The notes beneath the pieces are model-generated. The model was not told where the DNA came from. It did not search any database and was given only the letters and a program-made list of their open reading frames with translations. 64,000 nt of DNA from Duganella sp. BJB476 (lineage in GTDB: Bacteria > Pseudomonadota > Gammaproteobacteria > Burkholderiales > Burkholderiaceae_D), in contig NZ_QVIO01000007.1 in assembly GCF_003416895.1 (NCBI RefSeq), positions 62,001 to 126,000 on the forward strand, read 5' to 3'. The translations under genes were made by a program, and so were the position numbers. Positions 12,021 through 19,786 of the stretch are shown one piece after another (within the stretch, counting starts at the first letter, position 1; the number at the start of each line of letters is the position of its first letter).

Positions 12021-12212
12021 TCAGCGTATGCCGTCGGTGACGCCATCTTTGGGAAGGGGAATTTGTAGAGCCGGGCCGAGACGCCCGGCTCGTCTTTCAG
12101 CGTGGCCGCGCGCCAGGTGGTCCAGGCTGCGCGCAGGCTTTTGCGTCGGCGTCTGGCAGGCCAATGCCGAACTGGAGAAGGCGGTCAGCAATATTACGAT
12201 GAGTGGTTTCAT
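12021..12212 (-). CDS. Small exported peptide, hypothetical
   Basis: A possible 63-residue product with a hydrophobic export signal (MKPLIVILLTAFSSSALA) followed by Cys and a short basic tail. A perfect TATAAT lies seven bases upstream of the ATG (12220-12225 on the plus strand), so a transcript from it would be nearly leaderless; a second ATG at 12221 sits within that -10 box. No ribosome binding site is visible and I recognise no family. It may be a small lipoprotein or a chance frame. Confidence 0.3.
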   Translation of the reverse strand: MKPLIVILLTAFSSSALACQTPTQKPARSLDHLARGHAERRAGRLGPALQIPLPKDGVTDGIR

Positions 12213-12260
12213 GCTTGGCATTATAAAATTCCGGCCCCACAAGCAGTTTTTCGCCTCAGG

Positions 12261-12755
12261 TTAGCGCGGCCAAATGCGACCAACCAACTCACCGATCTCA
12301 AGGGGTTGCCCTGCCTCATGTGCCGCTCGCCTCCACTCCTCAGGCTCAGGCAGATTTTGATCCAAAGGCTCTCCTCCCCACAACACGGCGCGTACAGCAA
12401 ACACGACGGGGCCAAGCTGAACTTCTGGTACAGGCAGGGCACGCAGCCTTGCAACCAGATCGTTTGCGAGATCAGGTGGCAACGCAGGGCTAACATCGAG
12501 CCATGCAGCGGATTGATTGCCTGGCCTGATGGCAAGGACCAGAAACCCGGCCGCCGGCCCGTGCGTCTGGGAAGCAAAAACATCGGTGGCAGCGGCGTTA
12601 ACCGAACGGATATACGACGCTAGCGAATTCGTCTGGATACGTTCATTCAGAACGGACTCAGGCTGTAGCAGAACGACTCCTCTCATTTCGTAAGGAGTAT
12701 TCGCCGACGCGATATTCGTAATAGCCAGTACAAACCACAACAATAGCAACCGCAT
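12261..12755 (-). CDS. Exported hypothetical protein
   Basis: A 164-residue protein with a signal peptide (MRLLLLWFVLAITNIASA). The ATG at 12755 was chosen because GGAG lies seven bases upstream, whereas the in-frame TTG two codons earlier has none. The mature part has no recognisable domain; it alternates short strands (GFLVLAIRPG, QLGPVVFAVRAVLWGG) and one amphipathic helix near residue 100. Its codon use is less G+C-biased than the neighbouring core genes. It stands alone, with the small exported frame downstream. Probably periplasmic; function unknown. Confidence 0.6.
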   Translation of the reverse strand: MRLLLLWFVLAITNIASANTPYEMRGVVLLQPESVLNERIQTNSLASYIRSVNAAATDVFASQTHGPAAGFLVLAIRPGNQSAAWLDVSPALPPDLANDLVARLRALPVPEVQLGPVVFAVRAVLWGGEPLDQNLPEPEEWRRAAHEAGQPLEIGELVGRIWPR

Positions 12756-12795
12756 AATCAAACTCCGTCATTTGTCTGAGCCTTTACCAAGCCAA

Positions 12796-13260
12796 TCAGG
12801 GAGGCGGCGCACGTTTCGGCTCCCAGAGTTCGATCTTGTTACCTTCCGGATCGAGTATCCACGCGAAGCGGCCATTCGGGTCGTCGTCGGTGCGCTTCAG
12901 GATGGCGACGCCTTTCGCTTCCAGCCGCGCGAGCAAGGCGTCCATGTCGTCGACCGCGTAGTTGATCATGAACTCGCTGGTCGATGGCGCGAAGTATTTC
13001 GTCGTGGCCGGGAAGGCGCTCCAGATCAACGCAGGCGGATGCTGGGGCGCGTCGTAGCGCAGTTTCGCGCCGCCCCACACTTCCAGCGGCATGCCCAGCA
13101 CATCGCGATACCAGGCCGCCAGCGCCTTCGGGTCCTTGGCTTTGAAGAAGACGCCGCCCACGCCGGTGATGTGTCCCGCTGGTTCGGCAGCGGCTGCTTC
13201 GCCCTGAGCAACCGTCATCAGCACTCCCATGCACAGTGCTGCTATTGTTCGCATCGTCAT
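12796..13260 (-). CDS. VOC/glyoxalase-family protein with signal peptide
   Basis: A 154-residue protein of the vicinal-oxygen-chelate fold (glyoxalase/bleomycin-resistance/dioxygenase superfamily). The pattern ITGVGGVFFKAKDPKALAAWY, the central AVDDMDALLARLEAKGV and the closing FAWILDPEGNKIELWEP are typical of one VOC module, with a final Glu metal ligand (IELWEP). Unusually, the first 24 residues (MTMRTIAALCMGVLMTVAQG) look like an export signal, whereas most VOC proteins are cytosolic. The start overlaps the stop of the upstream DUF2867 gene by four bases (ATGA), so translation is coupled. Substrate unknown. Confidence 0.82.
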   Translation of the reverse strand: MTMRTIAALCMGVLMTVAQGEAAAAEPAGHITGVGGVFFKAKDPKALAAWYRDVLGMPLEVWGGAKLRYDAPQHPPALIWSAFPATTKYFAPSTSEFMINYAVDDMDALLARLEAKGVAILKRTDDDPNGRFAWILDPEGNKIELWEPKRAPPP

Positions 13261-13805
13261 GGCCGTGCTCCACTCACAGGCCAGCCGATATGCGCAGCGC
13301 GGCGCAGGCTGGCCTTGACCACCATGCGGTGAAAGGGCGCAATGAAAAATATGTAGACCCGCCCCAGCAGATTATGGCAATGGACCACCGTCGAGACGGT
13401 CAGTTCGCGTCCGCTGTCAGCCTCCGGCCCGCCGCTGCACAGGATCGATACGCGGAAATCGAGATGCGCGTCGTCCTCCCCCACCACAACCTCGGTTTCG
13501 CTGGTGCGGTAGACCTTGAAGATGCCAAGCCGTTCAACCTTCGCAACATGGGCCAGGGTTGCCAGATGCCTGGCAGTCTTCAGACCAAAGCGGGCAACAA
13601 TCAGATCGCGAAGATTGGTGAGTGTCCCGATCCATGCAGGCTGATGCGCGAAGATGAACCGGGCCAGCAGATCCGGATCAGCGGAGGCGCCGGACGGCAG
13701 CCTGATTGCAAATGCGTCGGCCAGGTTGACCGCCTGGTAGAGGTCGGAGATGCTGGACTGCGCGGGAAGCGCGACCGGCGTTGCAAAGTTGAGTTCGATC
13801 GGCAT
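13257..13805 (-). CDS. DUF2867 family protein
   Basis: A 182-residue protein with the features of DUF2867: a loose N-terminal strand-rich part, the stretch LTNLRDLIVARFGL, a LGIFKVYRTSETEVVVGEDDAHLDFRVS core (beta strands) and the C-terminal signature VVHCHNLLGRVYIFFIAPFHRMVV. DUF2867 proteins are related to the START/polyketide-cyclase-like folds and occur alone or fused to short-chain reductases. It is the first gene of a pair with the VOC protein (4-base overlap). The ATG at 13805 begins the conserved N terminus. Function unknown. Confidence 0.75.
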   Translation of the reverse strand: MPIELNFATPVALPAQSSISDLYQAVNLADAFAIRLPSGASADPDLLARFIFAHQPAWIGTLTNLRDLIVARFGLKTARHLATLAHVAKVERLGIFKVYRTSETEVVVGEDDAHLDFRVSILCSGGPEADSGRELTVSTVVHCHNLLGRVYIFFIAPFHRMVVKASLRRAAHIGWPVSGARP

Positions 13806-13914
13806 GTGAGCATTCTAAAAATCTGATGCGCAAAGGGACGTCCCCATGGGCGGAACGTCAGAATGATGCAGGAACTATAACATCAAAAGCCGGACACTTC
13901 ACGCAGCTGTCCAA

Positions 13915-14685
13915 TCACGTCTGCGGCAGCAGCATCACCAGCTTCAAATCATGCCGCTTGGCCAGATGCAGCGTTACCTGATTGAAGTCCAGATCACCTT
14001 GTCGCGGATGGCGGAAACGGCGCAGGCCGCCTTCCCTGCCGACCACGTCCTGCAGGGTCCACAGCTCGGCGAAGGTGGTGCTGGCGTCGGACAGTTCGGC
14101 GATCAGGCCGGCCAGCACCTCCTCGCTGGCGTGGCGGCCGATGTCGGCGCGGAATTCGGCCACCAGCCGCCGGGCGCGCTCCGGCCAATCGACGATCAGT
14201 TCGCGCGCCGCTGGGCTGAGGAACATGTAGCGCAGCAGATTCGGCCGCGATGACGGCGACGCCGACAGCCAGCCGGCAAACAGCTGCGCCGCCTGCGGGT
14301 TCCACGCCACCGCATCCCATTGCCGGTCCAGGATGTAGGCGGGAGCATCAATGGCGGCGACGATCGCGTCCAGCGCTTCCTCCGCGCTACCACCATCGTC
14401 ATCGTGATGCGGATCGAGCCGGTCGGCCAGGCTGAACAGGTAGGCGCGCTCGGCGGCCGACAGACGCAGCACTTCCGCCAGCCGCGCCAGCATCTTGCCG
14501 GACGCCTGCACGTCCCTGCCCTGCTCCAGCCAGGTCAGCCAGGTCGGGCTGACGTCGCACAATTGCGCCAGCTCTTCGCGCCGCAGGCCGGGCGTGCGGC
14601 GCCGTCCGCCGCCGGGCAGGCCGACGCTGTCGGGCAGGGTGCGCTCGCGATGAGCGCGGATGAATTCGCCGAGTTTGCTGTGCAT
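13915..14685 (-). CDS. Helix-turn-helix regulator with MmyB-like ligand-binding domain
   Basis: A 256-residue regulator. Residues 1-80 form a Cro/XRE-type HTH (MHSKLGEFIRAHRERTLPD ... RTPGLRREELAQLCDVSPTWLTWLEQGRD). The rest matches the MmyB ligand-binding PAS-like domain (PAYILDRQWDAVAWNPQAAQLF, RNLLRYMFL-like PNLLRYMFLSPAARELI, VAEFRADIGRH, DLDFNQVTLHLAKRHDLKLVMLLP at the end). Such proteins often regulate a divergent enzyme gene. Here the divergent neighbour is a SAM-dependent methyltransferase, with two copies of CAGGATAA in the shared promoter. The frame continues far upstream through the methyltransferase gene on the other strand, which is not real coding. Confidence 0.88.
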   Translation of the reverse strand: MHSKLGEFIRAHRERTLPDSVGLPGGGRRRTPGLRREELAQLCDVSPTWLTWLEQGRDVQASGKMLARLAEVLRLSAAERAYLFSLADRLDPHHDDDGGSAEEALDAIVAAIDAPAYILDRQWDAVAWNPQAAQLFAGWLSASPSSRPNLLRYMFLSPAARELIVDWPERARRLVAEFRADIGRHASEEVLAGLIAELSDASTTFAELWTLQDVVGREGGLRRFRHPRQGDLDFNQVTLHLAKRHDLKLVMLLPQT

Positions 14686-14698
14686 GGTAGTTCTTATA

Positions 14699-14745
14699 CC
14701 AGGATAAGTACTTGTCTTGTTACAGGATAAAAACACGCCTATTCT
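14699..14745 (+). promoter_or_regulatory. Divergent promoter with paired CAGGATAA sites
   Basis: TTGTTA (14717-14722), 17 bases and TATTCT (14740-14745) form a good sigma70-type promoter for the methyltransferase. CAGGATAA occurs at 14700-14707 and 14723-14730, 23 bases apart, the second inside the promoter spacer. On the other strand TATAAG lies seven bases before the HTH gene. The repeats are likely operator half-sites for the divergent HTH protein, which is inference. Confidence 0.5.
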
Positions 14746-14775
14746 GCCCTGACTCGCCCATTTTTGGAGAAAAAC

Positions 14776-15552
14776 ATGAAACAGCAAGCCGTCGTCGCCC
14801 AACAGTTCGGCAATACCGCCAGCGCCTACCTGACCAGCACCGTCCACGCGCAAGGCGCCGACCTGGCCGCGCTGCGCGAGGTCGCCCGCCTGCTGGGGCC
14901 GCATCCGACGGTGCTGGACCTGGGCTGCGGCGCCGGCCACGCCAGCTTCGCCGTGGCGCCGGTGGCGAAATCGGTGACGGCCTTCGACCTGTCCGAACAG
15001 ATGCTGGCCGTGGTACGCGGCGCCGCCGCCGAACGGGAGCTGGACAACATCACCACGCAGCAAGGCAACGTCGCCAGCCTGCCGTTCGCGGACGCCTCGT
15101 TCTGCATGGTGGTCACGCGCTTCTCGGCGCATCACTGGCTGGATGTGCCTGCCGCGCTGCGCGAAGTGAAGCGGGTGTTGAAGAAAGGCGGCGTGCTGGT
15201 CGTGGTCGACATCACCGCGCCGGAAAACCCGCTGCACGACACCACCTTGCAGGCGGTCGAACTGTTGCGCGACGCTTCGCACGTGCGCGACTACCGGCCG
15301 TCCGAATGGCTCGCGATGCTGGCGGACGCCGGCTTCACCTGCGAGCGCGCCGGCGACTGGAAGCTGGAGATGAAATTCGACGAGTGGACGGCCCGCATGC
15401 GCACGCCGGCCGAGCGCGTGACGGCGATCCGCAGCCTGTTCACGACGGCGCCGGAAGAGACGTTGAAATACTTCGCCGTGCAGGCCGACTGCTCGTTCTC
15501 CATCGACTCGACCTTGTTCAAGGCCAAGCACGATTTCGGCGATATCTATTGA
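14776..15552 (+). CDS. Class I SAM-dependent methyltransferase
   Basis: A 258-residue Rossmann-fold methyltransferase of the Methyltransf_11/UbiE-like group. Motif I is VLDLGCGAGHASFAVAP, the acidic ribose-binding residue follows in TAFDLSEQMLAV, motif II/post-I is QGNVASLPFADASFCMVV, and the conserved LREVKRVLKKGGVLVVVD follows. The ATG at 14776 is preceded by GGAG at seven bases; a TTG four codons earlier is less likely. It is transcribed away from the MmyB-type regulator. Members of this group methylate small molecules such as quinones or other aromatic or carboxylic substrates; the acceptor is not evident. Confidence 0.88.
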   Translation: MKQQAVVAQQFGNTASAYLTSTVHAQGADLAALREVARLLGPHPTVLDLGCGAGHASFAVAPVAKSVTAFDLSEQMLAVVRGAAAERELDNITTQQGNVASLPFADASFCMVVTRFSAHHWLDVPAALREVKRVLKKGGVLVVVDITAPENPLHDTTLQAVELLRDASHVRDYRPSEWLAMLADAGFTCERAGDWKLEMKFDEWTARMRTPAERVTAIRSLFTTAPEETLKYFAVQADCSFSIDSTLFKAKHDFGDIY

Positions 15553-15615
15553 CGTCCACCTCGGCGGCGCGCTGACGAACCGGGATATACTTTACGGACG
15601 TCCAGGGAGAATGCG

Positions 15616-16080
15616 ATGCCGCGCGATGTGCCATCGGAACCGCGCAGCTGGCTGTTGGAGCGCCGCTGCACACTGACCCAGCGCCAGTTGGCGCTGGTGT
15701 TCGTGACGCTGTGCGTGCCGTCGGCGCTGGTGGCGCTGGCGTTCCTGTGGCAGGGTTACTGGTATGTGCTGGTCTACGCCACGCTGGAGCAGGCGGCGCT
15801 GGCGGCCTGCCTGCACTACTGCGCGCGCCATCGGGGCGATTACGACCGCATCGCGATTTCCCCCGGCGCCATCGTGGTGGAGCAATGCCGGGGACGCAAG
15901 CGCAGCGAGCGCAGTCTGCGCCCACGCACCACCCGCCTGCTGCCGCCCCGGCGCGACGGTGATCTTATCCATCTTGAGGACTGCGGCGAGCAGGTCGAAC
16001 TCGGCCGCTTTATCGGCGCGGCCCAGCGGCGCCGGCTGGCCGATGAACTGGCCGTCTGCCTGCGCGTGCAGGGTTACTGA
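15616..16080 (+). CDS. DUF2244 membrane protein
   Basis: A 154-residue protein with two adjacent hydrophobic segments (LALVFVTLCVPSALVALAFLW, given in part, and YVLVYATLEQAALAACLHY) followed by a cytoplasmic strand-rich tail starting RIAISPGAIVVEQCRG. This is the DUF2244 arrangement, found near respiratory oxidase or DNA-repair genes in other proteobacteria; no such neighbour is here. It follows the methyltransferase by 63 bases with its own TATACT-like -10 upstream. Function unknown. Confidence 0.75.
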   Translation: MPRDVPSEPRSWLLERRCTLTQRQLALVFVTLCVPSALVALAFLWQGYWYVLVYATLEQAALAACLHYCARHRGDYDRIAISPGAIVVEQCRGRKRSERSLRPRTTRLLPPRRDGDLIHLEDCGEQVELGRFIGAAQRRRLADELAVCLRVQGY

Positions 16081-16155
16081 TCGGCCTTGCCGTGCGCAGC
16101 AGCATCGAGCTGATGGGAAGCGCCCGCAGGCTGCCGGAAATAGCTAGAACTCGCA

Positions 16156-16656
16156 TCATCCACCCGGCAAAACAAAACGTGCTTCTAACTTGTAGAGCAA
16201 GTCAAAAGTATTCATCCATTCGACATTAAAGACATCACACACATTTGGAATAAGGAATTTCTTGACGACGTCTGCATGATGACGCTCGTGAGTCACCACA
16301 GTGGCGCCGGTCGCCATTGCTTTGGCTATCAGCCATGGATCCGCGCCGGAAAGAAAATCTTCAACCGCGCCAACCTTCATCCGATGAGTTTCTGAGGCGA
16401 CGAACTCGACAACCTTGACGAAGCAGGCTTGCGTGCTCTCATCGTCAACAGCCTCGAACAACGCCGGATGGCATCTAACCCAAGAGGCGAGCTCATCGTC
16501 ACCTCGCTTTAATTCATCGCCTATCATCGAGATACTTGCCACATCGTTGGAGCCGAATTTTTGAAGTATCCATTCCCAGTACGCCGGACAGACCGTCATG
16601 TTGTAATAACGATTCTTAGCTTCGACAAACGTATTGGCGTCAAGCAGATACCTCAT
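16156..16656 (-). CDS. DUF4411 PIN-like protein, probable toxin of a toxin-antitoxin pair
   Basis: A 166-residue protein beginning MRYLLDANTFVEAKNRYY, with the first PIN acidic residue (LLDANTF), a mid-protein acidic helix (ISMIGDELKRGDDEL) and the later cluster FLSGADPWLIAKAMATGATVVTHERH that carries the remaining PIN-type Asp residues. This is the DUF4411 family, thought to be PIN-domain RNases. The start overlaps the end of the upstream ImmA/IrrE gene by four bases (ATGA), so the two are translationally coupled. Codon use is more A/T-rich than in the flanking core genes, suggesting horizontal acquisition. RNase activity is inferred from the family. Confidence 0.82.
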   Translation of the reverse strand: MRYLLDANTFVEAKNRYYNMTVCPAYWEWILQKFGSNDVASISMIGDELKRGDDELASWVRCHPALFEAVDDESTQACFVKVVEFVASETHRMKVGAVEDFLSGADPWLIAKAMATGATVVTHERHHADVVKKFLIPNVCDVFNVEWMNTFDLLYKLEARFVLPGG

Positions 16657-17783
16657 TCGTCCGTCTTTTCAGCATAAGTACGGACTTTGGCCGGCTGCAC
16701 TCCCAGCAGCTTTCCGGCTTCGCGCAGCAGCAAGCGTCCGCTCAATGCTTCCGACAAAACCGCCCGGCTGAATCGCTTGCTATTCTTGCCCTCCGCGCTT
16801 TGGTAGAAATTCCCGCCACCGCCCTTCTGGTCCCGATATGCCTTTAATTCCGCCAGATAGAATGCAACGTAGGCGTCGCGGGAAACGAATCCTAAATCAC
16901 AGGCTCTGCGAGCGATGACCAGCTTACTGACATGGAAGCCAGCGGCCAACTCCGGCAACTGCGCTATCCAATCAACAGCATGCTTCCAGCGCTCACGGAA
17001 TAGCAACTCCGGAACCAAAAACTCACCCGCCACGGCATTGCAGAAAGTCTCTGTTTTCCGGTTGTCCGCCGGCGACACACTGGAAATCCCGCTACTTCCA
17101 ATCCAGATATGCGCCAGTTCATGGATCAATGTGAACAGCCTCGCCGCCGGCGCATCCGCGAGGTTAATAAAAACGACAGGAGCATACCTATCGCCGATCG
17201 CAAAGCCCCGAAACTCGCCGACATCCAGTTTTCGATGGGTATTCGAACCCACAATTCCGCTGCGCATGACGAGTATGCCGGCAGCGTCGGCACCGGCTAC
17301 CAATTGCCGCATATATTCATCTCCGCCCTTTTTAAGCGGAGCCTGAACACCTAGCACCCGACGGATGTCTGCAACGACATCGTCGATCGCATCAGTGCTA
17401 CTAAACCTGCCGACAAAAGGAAGCGCTTCACGCTCCTGCTCGGCCAGATAATCGAGATACCACGCTTGCTTGCGCAGCACGTCGCGTACCGTATCGAGCA
17501 AATCGACACTTGGATCTTCTGGTGTATCGCTACCGACCGTTCTCAAGTCAGGAAGAGGCAACGCCTCCTGCGGCGGCGCCTTCAGGAACAGGAAGCCGAA
17601 AGGAATATGAGCGCGGTCAGCCCATTGTTGCGCTTGACGGAATGTAGGCCTGCTCTCGCCCGTTTCCCAAGCCAGCACCTTTTCCTCTTTGACGGGAATG
17701 CTTTCAGCGAGTTCAGCTTGAGTGAGCCCGGCCCTGCGGCGGGACCATGTCATCAAAGCTGGATTGATCAAGGCTTGAGTCAT
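16653..17783 (-). CDS. XRE-HTH plus ImmA/IrrE metallopeptidase, probable antitoxin/regulator
   Basis: A 376-residue two-domain protein. Residues 1-70 are a Cro/XRE HTH (RAGLTQAELAESIPVKEEKVLAWETGESRPTF in outline). The central and C-terminal part is an ImmA/IrrE-type domain with the zinc motif HELAHIW and the third ligand region ETFCNAVAGEFLVPE. It is upstream of and overlaps the DUF4411 gene, the order seen for COG2856-type antitoxin/PIN-like toxin pairs. There is no clear ribosome binding site; the ATG lies about 20 bases after a strong hairpin terminator. Codon use is more A/T-rich than in its neighbours. Autorepression by the HTH is likely from the family, not shown. Confidence 0.83.
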   Translation of the reverse strand: MTQALINPALMTWSRRRAGLTQAELAESIPVKEEKVLAWETGESRPTFRQAQQWADRAHIPFGFLFLKAPPQEALPLPDLRTVGSDTPEDPSVDLLDTVRDVLRKQAWYLDYLAEQEREALPFVGRFSSTDAIDDVVADIRRVLGVQAPLKKGGDEYMRQLVAGADAAGILVMRSGIVGSNTHRKLDVGEFRGFAIGDRYAPVVFINLADAPAARLFTLIHELAHIWIGSSGISSVSPADNRKTETFCNAVAGEFLVPELLFRERWKHAVDWIAQLPELAAGFHVSKLVIARRACDLGFVSRDAYVAFYLAELKAYRDQKGGGGNFYQSAEGKNSKRFSRAVLSEALSGRLLLREAGKLLGVQPAKVRTYAEKTDE

Positions 17784-17800
17784 ATTGTGAGATTAATACA

Positions 17801-17827
17801 AAAACGGCGCCGCGGCGCCGTTTTTTT
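17801..17827 (-). terminator. Intrinsic terminator after the peroxiredoxin gene (bidirectional)
   Basis: ACGGCGCC (17804-17811) and GGCGCCGT (17814-17821) pair around a 2-base loop, flanked by A and T runs. It ends the peroxiredoxin transcript and sits just before the ImmA/IrrE start. Confidence 0.88.
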
Positions 17828-17850
17828 ACTGCATCCAACCAGTCCGGCGA

Positions 17851-18354
17851 TTACGCCTGGGCCAGCAGGGTTTCAGCGTTCGATACTTCGAACTTGCCGC
17901 CCTGCTCGATGTTGAGCTGGGTGACGACACCGTTCTCAACCAGCAGCGAGTAGCGCTGCGAGCGGGTGCCCATGCCGAACTTGTTGAAGTCGGCGTCCAG
18001 GCCCAGGGCCTTGGAGTAGGCGGCGTTGCCGTCGGCCATCATACGGACGGTGCCGGTGGCTTTCTGGTCGCGGCCCCACGCGCCCATGACGAAGGCGTCA
18101 TTGACCGAGATGCACCAGATTTCGTCGACGCCCTTGGCTTTCAGGTCGGCGGCGTGCTTGACGTAGCCTGGCACGTGCTGTGCCGAGCAGGTCGGGGTGT
18201 AGGCGCCCGGCAGGCCGAAGATCGCGATCTTCTTGCCCTTGACCAGGTCTTGTACGTTGAACGTGTTCGGGCCCAGCGAGCAGCCTTCGGTTTCGGTTTC
18301 GATGAATTCGGACAGGGTGCCTTCTGGCAGGGTGTCGCCAATCTTGATGGTCAT
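17851..18354 (-). CDS. Prx5-type peroxiredoxin
   Basis: A 167-residue thiol peroxidase of the Prx5/AhpE-like (redoxin) group. The peroxidatic site is PGAYTPTCS with Cys56; the preceding strand is KKIAIFGLPG. The stretch VNDAFVMGAWGRDQ is characteristic of Prx5 proteins, and SQRYSLLVENGVVTQLNIE closes the fold. It reduces hydrogen peroxide and organic hydroperoxides, probably with glutathione/glutaredoxin. It lies after ftsZ on the same strand but is separated from it by an intrinsic terminator and has its own AAGGAG ribosome binding site. A peroxiredoxin beside ftsZ is common in Burkholderiales. Confidence 0.93.
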   Translation of the reverse strand: MTIKIGDTLPEGTLSEFIETETEGCSLGPNTFNVQDLVKGKKIAIFGLPGAYTPTCSAQHVPGYVKHAADLKAKGVDEIWCISVNDAFVMGAWGRDQKATGTVRMMADGNAAYSKALGLDADFNKFGMGTRSQRYSLLVENGVVTQLNIEQGGKFEVSNAETLLAQA

Positions 18355-18384
18355 GGATGACTCCTTTTATAAAATGTTGAACGT

Positions 18385-18410
18385 AAAAAAGCCGCGCCCA
18401 GGCGCGGCTT
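18385..18410 (-). terminator. Intrinsic terminator after ftsZ
   Basis: GCCGCGCC (18391-18398) and GGCGCGGC (18401-18408) with a 2-base loop; on the minus strand the stem is followed by a six-T run. It marks the end of the dcw cluster. Confidence 0.9.
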
Positions 18411-18437
18411 TCACCGGCTTAGAGCCAGCAGTATGCC

Positions 18438-19664
18438 TTAATCCGCCTGCTTGCGCAGGAAGGCAGGAATGTCGTACGTTTCCATGCCATTCTTTTCCAT
18501 CGCGCGCACCTGCTCGGAAGCCGATTCGCGACGCCATACGGCCGGCGCCTTCATGCCGTCGAAGGCCGGCGATGCACCGCCGCCCATGCCGCTGGTCGCG
18601 CCCATCGACACCGACGACGAAGCCGCGCCGCCGCCCAGTGCAGCCGATGGCATCATCGGGCTGTTGTGGGTGCCGGTGCGCAGCATCTGCTGAGGAACCA
18701 GCTGCACGTGCTTCTTGGCCTTGCCCAGGCCGGTGGCCACCACGGTGACGCGGATGTCGTCGCCCATGTTGTCGTCGTAGGCGATACCCTGGGCGATCGA
18801 CGCGTCCGGCGCGGCGAAGGCGCGCACGGCGGCCATGACTTCCTTGATCTCTTTACCCTTCAGGCCACGCGACGCGGTCACGTTGACCAGCACGCCACGG
18901 GCACCCGACAGGTCGACACCGTCCAGCAGCGGCGACGCCACGGCCTGCTCGGCGGCGATGCGCGCGCGGTCGACGCCGGACGCGGTCGCGGTGCCCATCA
19001 TGGCCTTGCCCTGCTCGCCCATGATGGTCTTGACGTCGTTGAAGTCGACGTTGATGTGGCCCGGCACGTTGATGATCTCGGCGATACCGGCGACGGCGTT
19101 GTTGAGCACATCGTCGGCGTGCTGCAGCCAGTCGATCAGCGATTCGTCTTCGTAGATCTCTTCCAGCTTCTCGTTCAGGATCACGATCAGCGAGTCGACG
19201 TGGGCCGACAGCTGCTCCAGGCCTTCGTCGGCGATGTCCATGCACTTCTGGCCTTCGTGCGAGAACGGCTTCGACACCACGGCCACGGTCAGCGCGCCCA
19301 GCGACTTGGCGATTTCCGCCACGATCGGTGCGGCGCCGGTGCCGGTGCCGCCGCCCATGCCGGCGGCGATGAACACCATGTGCGCGCCGCGCAGCGAGTC
19401 TTCGATGCGCTGGCGCGATTCCTCGGCCAGACGGCGGCCGACGTCGGGCTTCATGCCGGCGCCCAGGCCGGTCTCGCCGATCTGGATCACGTTGTCGGCC
19501 TTGGAGGTCGACAGCGCCTGCGCATCGGTATTGGCGGCGATGAACTCGACGCCGGACATACCCTTGTTGATCATGTGTTGAACTGCATTGCCACCTGCGC
19601 CGCCGACTCCGACGACCTTGATGACGGTGCCCAAAGCTGCGTTATCGACCATATCAAACTCCAT
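18438..19664 (-). CDS. ftsZ: Cell division GTPase FtsZ
   Basis: A 408-residue tubulin homologue that forms the Z ring. The GTPase part shows VGVGGAGGNAV, NTDAQAL, the tubulin signature GGGTGTGAAP (with AGM before it), the T7 catalytic loop NVDFNDVKTIM and the GAR-like LDGVDLSGARGVLVNVT region. The C terminus keeps the conserved membrane-tether-binding peptide DIPAFLRKQAD that contacts FtsA and ZipA. A Gly/Ala/Ser/Met-rich linker of about 50 residues precedes it. Both the ATG at 19664 and one four codons later have usable ribosome sites; the first was taken (AGGGAG eight bases upstream). It is the last dcw gene, with a 122-base A/T-rich gap before it that probably holds its own promoter. Confidence 0.98.
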   Translation of the reverse strand: MEFDMVDNAALGTVIKVVGVGGAGGNAVQHMINKGMSGVEFIAANTDAQALSTSKADNVIQIGETGLGAGMKPDVGRRLAEESRQRIEDSLRGAHMVFIAAGMGGGTGTGAAPIVAEIAKSLGALTVAVVSKPFSHEGQKCMDIADEGLEQLSAHVDSLIVILNEKLEEIYEDESLIDWLQHADDVLNNAVAGIAEIINVPGHINVDFNDVKTIMGEQGKAMMGTATASGVDRARIAAEQAVASPLLDGVDLSGARGVLVNVTASRGLKGKEIKEVMAAVRAFAAPDASIAQGIAYDDNMGDDIRVTVVATGLGKAKKHVQLVPQQMLRTGTHNSPMMPSAALGGGAASSSVSMGATSGMGGGASPAFDGMKAPAVWRRESASEQVRAMEKNGMETYDIPAFLRKQAD

Positions 19665-19786
19665 GATGTGACTCCCTATCAGAATGCGGTTTTCAAGCGC
19701 CAGTCCTCATATCGTTAGAAGAACTGGGGATTGAAAACTGCGGTTTTAATATAAAAAATTTAGCTAATTTTTTGCTGCAAAGTGCT

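Noticed and set aside
13845..13875. GGGACGTCCC palindrome before the DUF2867 gene
   Set aside because: Short and GC-rich, easily expected by chance in this composition, with no paired site or promoter context.
19740..19775. A/T-rich palindrome AAAAAAT-TTAGCTAA-TTTTTT between ftsA and ftsZ as a terminator
   Set aside because: The stem is weak and A/T only; an A/T-rich promoter element for ftsZ is at least as likely, so no feature was called.
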